NCBI GenBank assembly: GCA_036389275.1
Contig: DASVQE010000066.1
Span: 62,001-126,000, forward strand
Direction of reading: 5' to 3'
DNA: 64,000 bases
Origin: QHVT01 sp036389275
Lineage (GTDB): Bacteria; Acidobacteriota; Thermoanaerobaculia; Gp7-AA8
This document shows, piece by piece, positions 49,798-57,478 of the stretch. Made by a program: the position numbers and the translations under genes. A model generated the notes under the pieces. The model did not search any database. It was not told the origin of the DNA and was given only the letters and a program-made list of their open reading frames with translations. Positions within the stretch are counted from its first letter, which is position 1. Each line of letters begins with the position of its first letter.

Positions 49798-51088
49798 GCT
49801 TCACGATGCGCGGCACCTTGTGCAGCGACAGCCGCGCGCGGCAGAACTCACGCACCTGTTCGCGCGTGACGTTCGGCGTGGCCACGATCGCCGCCGCCAC
49901 CACTTCGCCGCGCGCGCCGGCCGGCTCGCCGTAGACCTTCGCCTCGCGCACGCCTTCGAGCTGCAGGATCACCGCCTCGACCTCGCGCGGGTTCACCTTC
50001 TTGCCGGCGGTGTTGATCAGCTCTCCGGCGCGGCCGGTGAGCGCGAGCTCGCCGTCGCGCAGCTCGACCAGATCGTCGCTGCGGAACGCGCCGCCGGTGA
50101 ACGGCTCGAAGGTCGTCGCATCGAAGAGATATCCGAGGGCGACGGAATCGCTGTGAATGGTGAGGCGCGCGCGCTCGATCGACAGCGTCACGCCATCCAT
50201 CGCGGCGCCGACCGTGCCGCGCTCGACCGCGCCGCCGCGGCGGTCGTAGGTGATGCCGCCGCATTCGCTGCAGCCGTAGAACGAGTGGATGTCGCGGCCG
50301 AAGCGCTCCCGGAACTTGCGCGACGTCGATGCCGCCAGCGGCGCGCCGGCGGAGAGAAAGGTGCGGACGGTGCTGAATGGCGAAGAGCCACCGGTTGATG
50401 CCAAATGCTCGAAGACCATCGGGATCAGCGGCGCCACCGTGCAGCGGTAGCGGTTGGCGAGCTCGATCAGCGCCTGCGGCAGGTAGTCGTTCGAGAAGAC
50501 CACCGGCGTGCCCTGCACGAGGAGCGGCATGACCAGATTCGAGAAGCCGTAGGAGTGGGAGAACGGGATCGCGCCGAGGTTGAGGTCGGATGGATGGATC
50601 TCCATCGTTCCGCAGATCTGCATGGCATCGGCGACGAGGTTGGCCTCGCTGGTGACGATCCCTTTCGGTTTGCCCGTCGAGCCGGACGTGAGCTTGATCA
50701 GCCGCGCCTCGGCCGGCACGTGCGGACGCTCGTGCGTCGCGCGCGTCGACAGCGAGGTGACGCCGCGGCCGGCGTGATAGACGAGGCCGCGCACGGCGAA
50801 GTGGCCGAGGATCGTGGCCACTTCCGATTCGGGCGCGTCGCGATCGATCGGCACGACCACCAGATCGAGCTTTGCGGCGGCGAGCAACGCCGCGACGAAG
50901 TCGACCGAGTTCGGGAGCTGGATCGCCACCGCATCACGCGCACGCAGTCCCGACGCGGCCAGCTCCACGGCCAATGCATCGGCGCGCGCCAGCAGCATCG
51001 CGCGCGTGGTGACGGCTCCGCTCTCGCCGTCGATCAGCGCAGCCGCATGCGGATCGGCATCCGCGAGGGAACGAAATTGTGCGTGCAT
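49733..51088 (-). CDS. acyl-CoA/acyl-ACP synthetase (AMP-binding)
   Basis: 451 residues of the ANL superfamily. The phosphate loop LIKLTSGSTGKPKGIV is near residue 130. FYGCSECGGITYDRRGG is the core adenylate-binding motif, followed by FRSDDLVELRDGELALTGRAGELINTAGKKVNPREVE (hinge and C-terminal domain) and a late Lys in DERGKLKRALLAEL that would complete thioester formation. It activates a carboxylic acid, probably to load the ACP encoded nearby. It is divergent from the second flavoprotein gene and convergent with the first. Confidence 0.88.
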   Translation of the reverse strand: MHAQFRSLADADPHAAALIDGESGAVTTRAMLLARADALAVELAASGLRARDAVAIQLPNSVDFVAALLAAAKLDLVVVPIDRDAPESEVATILGHFAVRGLVYHAGRGVTSLSTRATHERPHVPAEARLIKLTSGSTGKPKGIVTSEANLVADAMQICGTMEIHPSDLNLGAIPFSHSYGFSNLVMPLLVQGTPVVFSNDYLPQALIELANRYRCTVAPLIPMVFEHLASTGGSSPFSTVRTFLSAGAPLAASTSRKFRERFGRDIHSFYGCSECGGITYDRRGGAVERGTVGAAMDGVTLSIERARLTIHSDSVALGYLFDATTFEPFTGGAFRSDDLVELRDGELALTGRAGELINTAGKKVNPREVEAVILQLEGVREAKVYGEPAGARGEVVAAAIVATPNVTREQVREFCRARLSLHKVPRIVKLIDRMPRDERGKLKRALLAEL

Positions 51089-51143
51089 CGGTCTGAACCG
51101 CGGGCAGAATAACATGCGGCGCCTGAGGCGTTTCCAGCCCGCG

Positions 51144-52397
51144 ATGCGCGACGTCATCGTCATCGGAGGAGGTCCGGCCGGCAGCACTGCCGCGACGCTT
51201 CTCGCCCAGCAGGGACTCTCCGTAACACTCCTCGAGCGCGAACGTTTCCCACGTTTCCAGATCGGCGAGTCGCTGCTGCCGTACAACAACGATCTCTTCG
51301 CGCGCCTCGGCGTCACCGACCAGCTCGCGTCCGGCGACTTCTTCCCGAAATACGGCGCCTACTTCGTCACCGGCGACGGCCGCGTCGGCTACAGCTTCCG
51401 CTTCGACAAGCGGCTGCGCGACCCTTACCGCCGCTCGTTTCAGGTGCGCCGCAGCGAGTTCGATCATCTCCTGCTGAAGAACGCCGCGAAGCACGGCGTA
51501 GACGTGCGCGAGCAGACGCCGGTGACGTCCGTCGATCTCTCCGACCCGCACAAAGCCGTCGTCAACGGCGAGCTCGAGGCGCGCTTCGTCGTCGACGCCA
51601 GCGGTCACGGCGCCGTCGTCGGCAGCCGCCTCGGCGCACGCGAAGACGTCCGCTCGCTCAAGAAAATCGCCTTCTTCGCCCACTACCGCAACGTGCCGCG
51701 CGCGCCCGGCCGCGACGCCGGCAACACCGTCATCGTCGTCCTGCGCGACGCCTGGTTCTGGCTCATCCCGGTGAGCGCGGAGCTGATGAGCGTCGGCCTG
51801 GTCGTCGACCGCGAGCACTACGTCGCATGCGGACTCGAGCCGCAGGCGCTGCTCGAGCAGACCATCGCCGCCGCGCCGTGGGTGGCCGAGCGGATGAAGG
51901 ACGCCGAGCGCGTCACGCAGATTTACGCGCGCAAGGATTTCTCCTTCCGCATGAACCGCATGGTCGGCCCGAACTACGCGCTGATCGGCGACGCCGCCGG
52001 CTTTCTCGATCCGATCTTCTCGACGGGCGTCTTCATGGCCATGAAGTCGGCCGACCTCGCCGCGACGGCGGTGGCCTCGCGCCTGCGCGGCGGGTCGATG
52101 AAACTGCTCCGGCGTTACGAGCGCGACATGTCCCGCGGGCTCGACCAATATTTAAAATTTATCGAGCACTTTTATCGTAGAGAATTCATGGAAGTATTTC
52201 TGCAGCCGTCCGAACGGTGGGGTCTCCTCAACGCCATCGTCGGCGTCCTGGCCGGCGACGTCTTCACCCGCCGCGACAACCGCATCAAGCTGGCCGTCTT
52301 CTTCGCGCTGGTGAAGCTGCAGAAGTGGCGCGGCAACATCGCGCCGCGGATCGCATGGGACGCGCTGCCTGCCGCTGCTACACTGGAATCCGCATGA
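51144..52397 (+). CDS. FAD-dependent oxidoreductase, flavin halogenase-like (second)
   Basis: 417 residues. VIVIGGGPAGSTAATLLAQQG is the FAD fold. RFQIGESLLPYNNDLF matches the halogenase/geranylgeranyl reductase loop, and DAWFWLIPVSAELMSVGLV carries WxWxIP. GDAAGFLDPIFSTGVFMAMKSADLA is very close to tryptophan-halogenase-type enzymes. It heads the plus-strand ACP-hotdog-KS set and overlaps the ACP gene by ATGA. The ATG at 51144 is chosen at the FAD strand; an earlier in-frame ATG at 51114 is possible. A short AT-rich codon island lies at 52146-52200. Confidence 0.85.
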   Translation: MRDVIVIGGGPAGSTAATLLAQQGLSVTLLERERFPRFQIGESLLPYNNDLFARLGVTDQLASGDFFPKYGAYFVTGDGRVGYSFRFDKRLRDPYRRSFQVRRSEFDHLLLKNAAKHGVDVREQTPVTSVDLSDPHKAVVNGELEARFVVDASGHGAVVGSRLGAREDVRSLKKIAFFAHYRNVPRAPGRDAGNTVIVVLRDAWFWLIPVSAELMSVGLVVDREHYVACGLEPQALLEQTIAAAPWVAERMKDAERVTQIYARKDFSFRMNRMVGPNYALIGDAAGFLDPIFSTGVFMAMKSADLAATAVASRLRGGSMKLLRRYERDMSRGLDQYLKFIEHFYRREFMEVFLQPSERWGLLNAIVGVLAGDVFTRRDNRIKLAVFFALVKLQKWRGNIAPRIAWDALPAAATLESA

Positions 52398-52663
52398 CCA
52401 CGGACCTCAAACGAAGACTGAAGGAGCTGCTCATCGAGCGGCTCAAGTTCGAAGACATGACCCCGGACGACATCGCCGACGACGAGCCGCTCTTCGCCGG
52501 CGGCCTCGGCCTCGACTCGATCGACGCCCTCGAGATCGTGGTGATGCTCGAGAGCGAGTTCGGCATCAAGGTGAAAAACGAATCGTCGGCGCGCGACTCG
52601 TTCCGCTCCGTCTCGACGCTGGCCGAGCTGGTCGAGTCGAAGCTCGCCCAGCCGCAGGCGTGA
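52394..52663 (+). CDS. acyl carrier protein
   Basis: 89 residues. GGLGLDSIDALEIVVMLESEFGIKV contains the Ser for the phosphopantetheine arm (LDSIDALE). It is a dedicated carrier for the small cluster rather than the primary fatty-acid ACP, judging by its neighbours (hotdog, KS, KS-like). It is coupled to the flavoprotein gene by ATGA and to the hotdog gene by GTGA at 52660. The N-terminus has a Lys/Arg-rich helix (DLKRRLKELLIERLKF). Confidence 0.92.
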   Translation: MTTDLKRRLKELLIERLKFEDMTPDDIADDEPLFAGGLGLDSIDALEIVVMLESEFGIKVKNESSARDSFRSVSTLAELVESKLAQPQA

Positions 52664-53025
52664 GCTGGCTCGCGCGGCTTCCGCATCAGATCCCGTTCCG
52701 CGCGGCCAGCGCCGTGCGCCGCATCGACGACAAAACGGTCGAAGGTCTCTACGTCTGCACTGCCGACGACACCGCCACGGCCGAGGTGATGCTGGTCGAG
52801 GCGATGGCCCAGTTCGCGGGCGGTCTCGTGCTCGAGGCGCGCGGCTATCTCTTCGGCATCGATCGCTGCGAGGTGCTGCGGCCGATCGAGCCGGGCGACG
52901 CGGTGCTCATCACCATGACCCTCGAGGCGCAGCTCGGCACGACCTTTCGCTTCAGCGGAAGCGGACGGCTCGATGGAGTAGAAGTGATCCGGGGGAGGTT
53001 CTATCTCGCCGATGCGGAAGGCTGA
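52660..53025 (+). CDS. hotdog-fold FabZ-like protein lacking the catalytic His
   Basis: 121 residues with GTG start. VMLVEAMAQFAGGLVLEARGYLFGIDRCEVLRPIEPGD follows the FabZ/FabA-like hotdog pattern, with the central helix Glu (EAMAQ) kept. The preceding HFPxxPxxPG segment reads CTADDTATAE, so the catalytic His is replaced (Cys at the aligned place). It may bind acyl-ACP without dehydrating it, or act as a thioesterase-like or inactive partner. It overlaps the ketosynthase gene by 14 bases. Confidence 0.75.
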   Translation: MSWLARLPHQIPFRAASAVRRIDDKTVEGLYVCTADDTATAEVMLVEAMAQFAGGLVLEARGYLFGIDRCEVLRPIEPGDAVLITMTLEAQLGTTFRFSGSGRLDGVEVIRGRFYLADAEG

Positions 53026-54316
53026 CCTCGACACGCGCGTCGCCGTGACCGGCGCGGGCATCATCTGCGCCATCGGCCGCAACAAGGAAGAGGTCTGGAG
53101 CTCGATCGTCGCCTCGCGCGACGGCATCGCGCCGCTGACGCGTTTCGCCGGCGAAACGTTTGCCACCGACATCGCCGCCGAGGTGAAGAGCGAGCTGCCG
53201 CGCGCGAAGCGGCTCTCGCGCACCGACTTGCTGGCGGTGGTCGCCGCGCGCGAAGCGATCGAGCAGGCGAACGGAATTGACCGTTCCTTGGTTCCTCGGT
53301 TCCTCGGTTCCTCGGAGGAGCGAGCAGTCGACGCCCGAGGAACCGAGGAACCCGACGAACCCGAGGAACCGCGGCACCGCCCATCGCCGCTGCCGCTCGG
53401 GCGCGCGATCGTTTCCACCGGCACGTCGACCGGCGGACTGCTCGAAGGTGAGGACTACTTCTTCCGCCGCATCGTGCGCGGACGCCGCCGCGCGCCCGCC
53501 TCGAAGGTGTTGCAGCAGCCGACTTCCGGTCCCTCGGATGCCGTCGCGCGCGTGTTCGGACTCGGCGGCGGCGTGCTGTCGAATGCCACCGCCTGCGCGT
53601 CGGCCGGCGCCGCCATCGGCATGGCCGCCGACTACCTGCGCTCGCATCACGCGGACGTCGCCATCGCCGGCGGCAGCGACGCGCTCTGCCGCCTCACCTA
53701 CAGCGGCTTCAACGTGCTGCAGGCCGTCGATCCGCAACCGTGCTCGCCGTTCGGCGCGGAGCGCAAAGGCATCACCCTCGGTGAAGGCGCCGCGTATCTC
53801 GTGCTCGAGCGTTGGGATGACGCGGTGGCGCGCGGCGCGGTGATCCTGGCGGAGCTGTGCGGCTACGGCGCCTCGTGCGACGCGCACCATCAGACCGCGC
53901 CGATCGAAGACGGACGCGGCGCCGAGGCGGCCATGCGCGGCGCGATGGCCGAGGCGCGGCTGGAGGCGGGCGCGGTCGACTACGTCAATGCGCACGGCAC
54001 CGGCACGCTGCTCAACGACTCCGCGGAGACGAAAGCCATCATTGCGGCACTCGGCAGTTCCGTACCTGTGTCGAGCAGTAAGTCCTACTTCGGGCACACC
54101 CTCGGCGCGTCGGGCGCCGTCGAGGCGGTGATCACCGTGCTCGCGCTGCGGCATCAGCTCGCGCCGCCGACACTGCGGCTCGTGCGCGCCGCCGACGACT
54201 GTCCGCTCGACTACATCCCCGATACGGCGCGCGCGCTGCCGATGTCGAACGCGCTGTCGAACACCTTCGGCTTCGGCGGCAGCAACGTCTCGCTGCTGTT
54301 TCGGCGCGTGGTATAA
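53012..54316 (+). CDS. beta-ketoacyl synthase (FabF-like KS)
   Basis: 434 residues. It has the full catalytic set of a condensing enzyme: Cys195 in NATACASAGA, His328 in NAHGTGT and His362 in KSYFGHTLGASG. It elongates an acyl chain held on the adjacent ACP. Compared with FabF it carries an extra surface segment of about 32 residues (90-121, SLVPRFLGSS to RGTEEPDEPEEPRH), encoded by an octamer-repeat hairpin. The next gene is a related protein without catalytic residues, as in KS/chain-length-factor pairs. Confidence 0.9.
   Translation: MRKADLDTRVAVTGAGIICAIGRNKEEVWSSIVASRDGIAPLTRFAGETFATDIAAEVKSELPRAKRLSRTDLLAVVAAREAIEQANGIDRSLVPRFLGSSEERAVDARGTEEPDEPEEPRHRPSPLPLGRAIVSTGTSTGGLLEGEDYFFRRIVRGRRRAPASKVLQQPTSGPSDAVARVFGLGGGVLSNATACASAGAAIGMAADYLRSHHADVAIAGGSDALCRLTYSGFNVLQAVDPQPCSPFGAERKGITLGEGAAYLVLERWDDAVARGAVILAELCGYGASCDAHHQTAPIEDGRGAEAAMRGAMAEARLEAGAVDYVNAHGTGTLLNDSAETKAIIAALGSSVPVSSSKSYFGHTLGASGAVEAVITVLALRHQLAPPTLRLVRAADDCPLDYIPDTARALPMSNALSNTFGFGGSNVSLLFRRVV
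53281..53374. repeat. octamer-repeat hairpin inside the ketosynthase gene
   Basis: Left arm 53281-53315 has GGTTCCTC units and right arm 53335-53374 has GAGGAACC units, imperfectly paired around a 19-base loop. It shares its unit with the element in the double-ATPase gene, 19 kb away. The whole is translated in frame. Confidence 0.88.
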
Positions 54317-54328
54317 CCCGGCGCCTCC

Positions 54329-55525
54329 ATGGCGCGCATACCGGTCACCGGCATCGGCGTCGTCGCACCCGGCGCGATCGGCATCGAAGCGTTCCGCCGC
54401 CTGCTCCGCGAAGAGCGCACCGCCATCGTCGAGGTCGACCGCTTCGATACCGCCGGCCTCTCCGCGCACAAGGCGGCGCTGATCCGCGACTTCAAGCCGA
54501 AGGAGTTCATCGCGCCGATGAAGATGCGGCGGATGAACGCGCTCTCGCGCCTCGGCGTGGCCGCGGCGAAGCTGGCGGTCGACGACTGCGGCGCCGCGCC
54601 CGCGAATGCGGCCGGCGTGGCTATCGGCACCTCGTTCGGCCCCGTGCAAACCTCCGTCGAGTACATGCAGGAGTACGTGGAGAAAGGTGCCGCGCTCGCG
54701 CCGCCGCAGCTCTTCGCCGAGTCGGTGGCGAACGCGCCCGGCAGCCACATCGCCATCGAGTACGGGCTGCGCGGCTTCAACGTGACGATGACGCTGCGCG
54801 AGTCGTCGGTGCTCTCCGCGGCGATGTACGCCTGCATGCAGGTGGTGAAGGAGTCGGTGCCGGCGGCGCTGATCGGCGGCGTCGAGGAAGCGAACGAGAT
54901 GTTGTTCTCGGTGCTCGACCGCGTCGGCGCGCTCGCGCATGCTGATGGCGATCTCGACGAAGCAGCGCGTCCGTTCGACCGCCGCCGCAACGGCCTGCTC
55001 CTCGGCGAAGGCGGCGCGGTCTTCATCGCCGGCGGCGGCGCGCGCAAGCCGTACGCCTGGCTGTCGGGATTCGGCATCGCCCGCGACACGACGGCGTCCA
55101 TCTCCGACTGGGGCGACGATCCGAACAGCGTGGCCACCGCCATGCGCGCGGCTATCGAAGATGCGGAGCTCTCGATCGGCGACATCGACGCGATCTACGC
55201 CTCGGCCAACGGCTCGCGCCGCGGCGACCGCCTCGAGCATCGCGCCATCGCCGCGCTCTTTGGCGAGCACGCGCCGCCGGTGGTGGCGACGAAAGGGATC
55301 TTCGGCGAGTACGCAGCCGGCGGCGCACTGCAGCTCGCCGCGGCCATCGTGGCGGTCGACGAGCAGACGCTGCACGCGTCGTGCGGCTTCGAGCAAGGCG
55401 ACGACGAGCTACGCGTCGAGGTGACGCGCGCGCGGCGCGAGGCTTCGCTGCGCAACGTGCTGGTGAGCTCCGTCTCGGCCGGCGGCGGCATCGTCTGCGC
55501 CGTCGTCTCGCGGGAGGATCGATGA
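54329..55525 (+). CDS. chain-length-factor-like ketosynthase homologue without catalytic residues
   Basis: 398 residues of thiolase/KS fold (VTGIGVVAPGAIGIEAFRRLL, GVAIGTSFGPVQTSVEYMQ, PFDRRRNGLLLGEGGAVFIAGGG). All three catalytic residues are gone: the Cys site reads TMTLRESSVLSA (Arg157 at the aligned place), the first His site YASANGS, and the second His site KGIFGEYAAGG (Glu). This is what is expected of a KS-beta/CLF partner that forms a heterodimer with the active KS and sets chain length. It overlaps the glycosyltransferase gene by ATGA. Confidence 0.83.
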   Translation: MARIPVTGIGVVAPGAIGIEAFRRLLREERTAIVEVDRFDTAGLSAHKAALIRDFKPKEFIAPMKMRRMNALSRLGVAAAKLAVDDCGAAPANAAGVAIGTSFGPVQTSVEYMQEYVEKGAALAPPQLFAESVANAPGSHIAIEYGLRGFNVTMTLRESSVLSAAMYACMQVVKESVPAALIGGVEEANEMLFSVLDRVGALAHADGDLDEAARPFDRRRNGLLLGEGGAVFIAGGGARKPYAWLSGFGIARDTTASISDWGDDPNSVATAMRAAIEDAELSIGDIDAIYASANGSRRGDRLEHRAIAALFGEHAPPVVATKGIFGEYAAGGALQLAAAIVAVDEQTLHASCGFEQGDDELRVEVTRARREASLRNVLVSSVSAGGGIVCAVVSREDR

Positions 55526-56202
55526 GCGAGCGCGTGGCGGCGCTGATCCCGGCGCTCAACGCCGCGCGCACGATCGCGCCGGTGATCGCGCAGGCGCGGG
55601 CGCAGCTCGAGCCGGTGGTCGTGATCGACGACGGCTCGCGCGACGGCACGGGCGACGTGGCCCGCGACTGCGGCGCGATCGTGCTGACGCACGCGGTCAA
55701 TCGCGGCAAGGGCGCCGCGCTCAAGACCGGCTTCGCCTGGGCGCTCGAGCAGGCCTTCGACGGCGTAATCACGCTCGACGCCGACGGGCAGCATCTCGCC
55801 CGCGAGATCCCGAAGTTCCTGCGCGAGCGCGAAACGCGCGGCGCCGATCTGATCATCGGCGGCCGCTCGCACCTGTTCGACGGCATGCTGCCGCGGCGGC
55901 GCATGGCCAACCGCTTCTCGGCGTGGTGCATCGCCAAAGCCTCCGGCGCGCGCATCAGCGACTCGCAGAGCGGCTTCCGCTTCTACTCGGCGGATTTGCT
56001 GCGCAACATCCATCTGCACACCGACGGCTTCGACATGGAGTCGGAGGTGATCGTGCTGGCCGGCCGCCGCCGCTTCACCATCGTCACCATCCCCATCGAC
56101 CTCGGCTTCGTCGACGGCCTCTCCACGAGCCACTACAAGCCGCTGCACGACACGCTGCGCATCGCCTGGACGGTCACGCGCGCGCGGCTGCTCTGGCGCT
56201 GA
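55522..56202 (+). CDS. family 2 glycosyltransferase
   Basis: 226 residues. VAALIPALNAARTIAPVIAQ is the nucleotide-sugar-binding start, VVIDDGSRDGTGDVA has the first Asp pair and VITLDADGQHLAREIPKFL the DxD-like metal site. There is no transmembrane C-terminus, so it acts at the cytosolic face, transferring a sugar to a lipid or to the product of the polyketide-like genes with which it is coupled (ATGA at 55522). It resembles dolichol-phosphate-mannose-synthase-type enzymes. Confidence 0.88.
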   Translation: MSERVAALIPALNAARTIAPVIAQARAQLEPVVVIDDGSRDGTGDVARDCGAIVLTHAVNRGKGAALKTGFAWALEQAFDGVITLDADGQHLAREIPKFLRERETRGADLIIGGRSHLFDGMLPRRRMANRFSAWCIAKASGARISDSQSGFRFYSADLLRNIHLHTDGFDMESEVIVLAGRRRFTIVTIPIDLGFVDGLSTSHYKPLHDTLRIAWTVTRARLLWR

Positions 56203-56265
56203 CGCGGCGGCCGGGTAGGGAAGTGCCTCCGTCACGACACACCTCCGGATGGAAGGAATGACGGA

Positions 56266-56643
56266 ATGCACGAAGAACTCTTCAGCGGCGAACCGGTCTC
56301 GGTGAAGTGCTTCACGTTCTACAACCCGGAGTCGATCAACGGCCCCTTCGGCAACTTTCAACTCTGGATCGGCGCCACCGATGTGAGCGGCCGGATGACG
56401 AGCCAGATCCTCTTCGGCCTCGGCGCGACGATGACGCTCAACCTCTCCGGCCAGCGATCGGGCACCAACCCGATCGTCTGCACGCTCGACGGCGAAGGCA
56501 TCGTCTCCGGCATCGGCCAGCCGACCGTGTCGGTGGAGCAGCCGGTGAGCATCACCTTCGCCTCCGACTGGTCAACCGGCCAACTCGATTTCTCCGCGAG
56601 CCCGTCGGGCAGCGGATTGCCGGTGACGCTGGTGGCGTGCTGA
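56266..56643 (+). CDS. small beta-rich protein of unknown function
   Basis: 125 residues, no signal peptide. The sequence alternates short beta strands with Gly/Ser/Thr turns (FGNFQLWIGATDVSG, ATMTLNLSGQRSG, VEQPVSITFASDWSTG) and resembles an immunoglobulin-like or lectin-like beta sandwich. The ribosome site GGAAGGA at 56251-56257 supports the ATG at 56266. The last codons and stop (LVAC-stop) coincide with the first unit of the tandem repeat array that follows. No family recognised. Confidence 0.7.
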   Translation: MHEELFSGEPVSVKCFTFYNPESINGPFGNFQLWIGATDVSGRMTSQILFGLGATMTLNLSGQRSGTNPIVCTLDGEGIVSGIGQPTVSVEQPVSITFASDWSTGQLDFSASPSGSGLPVTLVAC

Positions 56644-57478
56644 TCGCGGTTTAACGCGCGAGTCATCGACAGTACGACGGCGCGCATGTGTGTGACGAAG
56701 CTGTTCGCGAGCAGCAGGAACCGATTCGCCGGCGACGGCGCCGGTGGTCGGCTCCTGCGATGCGGCGTGCTGACCGCGCTTCAACACGCGAGCGGCATCG
56801 ACAGCACCACCGGCTCCGCCACGGTCGCCGGATCCGCGCGTATGCGCACGACGAAGGTGTTCGCGAGCACGAGGAATCGATCGCCGGCGACGGCGACGGT
56901 GGTCGGTTCCTGCGCTGTGACGTGTCGATCGCGCGTCAACGCGCGAGCGGACAGCACCACCGGCTCAGCCCGCCGTCGCCGCATCCTGCATTGTGCCGTG
57001 TGCCCGCCTGCGGCGACGAAGCTGTTCGCTGGGGCGTGCTGATCGCGCTTCAACGCGCGAGCGCCATCGATAGCGCCACCGGCTCCGCCACGGTCGCCGC
57101 ATCCTCGATCGTACCGTCGGGCGCATGCGTGCGACGAAGCTGTTCGCGCGTGGCGTGCTGATCGCGCCTCAACGCGCCAACGGCATCGAAAGCACCACCG
57201 GCTCCGCGACGCGCGCGGTATCGTCGAGCGTGCCGTCCGCGCGCATGCGGGCGACGAAGCCGTTCGCGAGCAGCAGGAACCGACGGCGGCGGTGGTCGGC
57301 TCCGGTGCGGTGAAGTGCTGACCGCGCTTCACCGCGCGATCGGCATCGACAGCACCACCGGCTCCGCCACGGTCGCCGCATCCTCGATCGTGCCGTCCGG
57401 GCGCATGCGGGCCACGAAGCTGTTCGCGAGCAGCAGGAACCGATCGCCGGCGATGGCGCCGGTGGTTGGCTCCTGCAG
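56633..57478. repeat. tandem array of six degenerate copies of a gene 3' end
   Basis: About 850 bases made of six imperfect units of 110-170 bases: approximately 56633-56762, 56763-56918, 56919-57030, 57031-57148, 57149-57309 and 57310-57478. The last unit is the real 3' end of the minus-strand beta-propeller gene. On the minus strand each unit reads like its last 40-50 codons (...EPTT, ANSFVARMR, AEPVVLSM...) plus a stop and about 20 bases beyond. Units 1-5 carry indels and no start codon. This covers the 686 bases between the flanking coding regions; I see no other gene there. Confidence 0.9.

Noticed and set aside
56686..57042. 118-codon plus-strand frame within the tandem array, repeating FASSRNR-like segments
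   Set aside because: It is the antisense of the repeated propeller 3' end; no ribosome site and the repeats have indels.
56633..57478. CRISPR array
   Set aside because: Repeat units are long, degenerate and contiguous without spacers, and match the neighbouring gene; no cas genes present.
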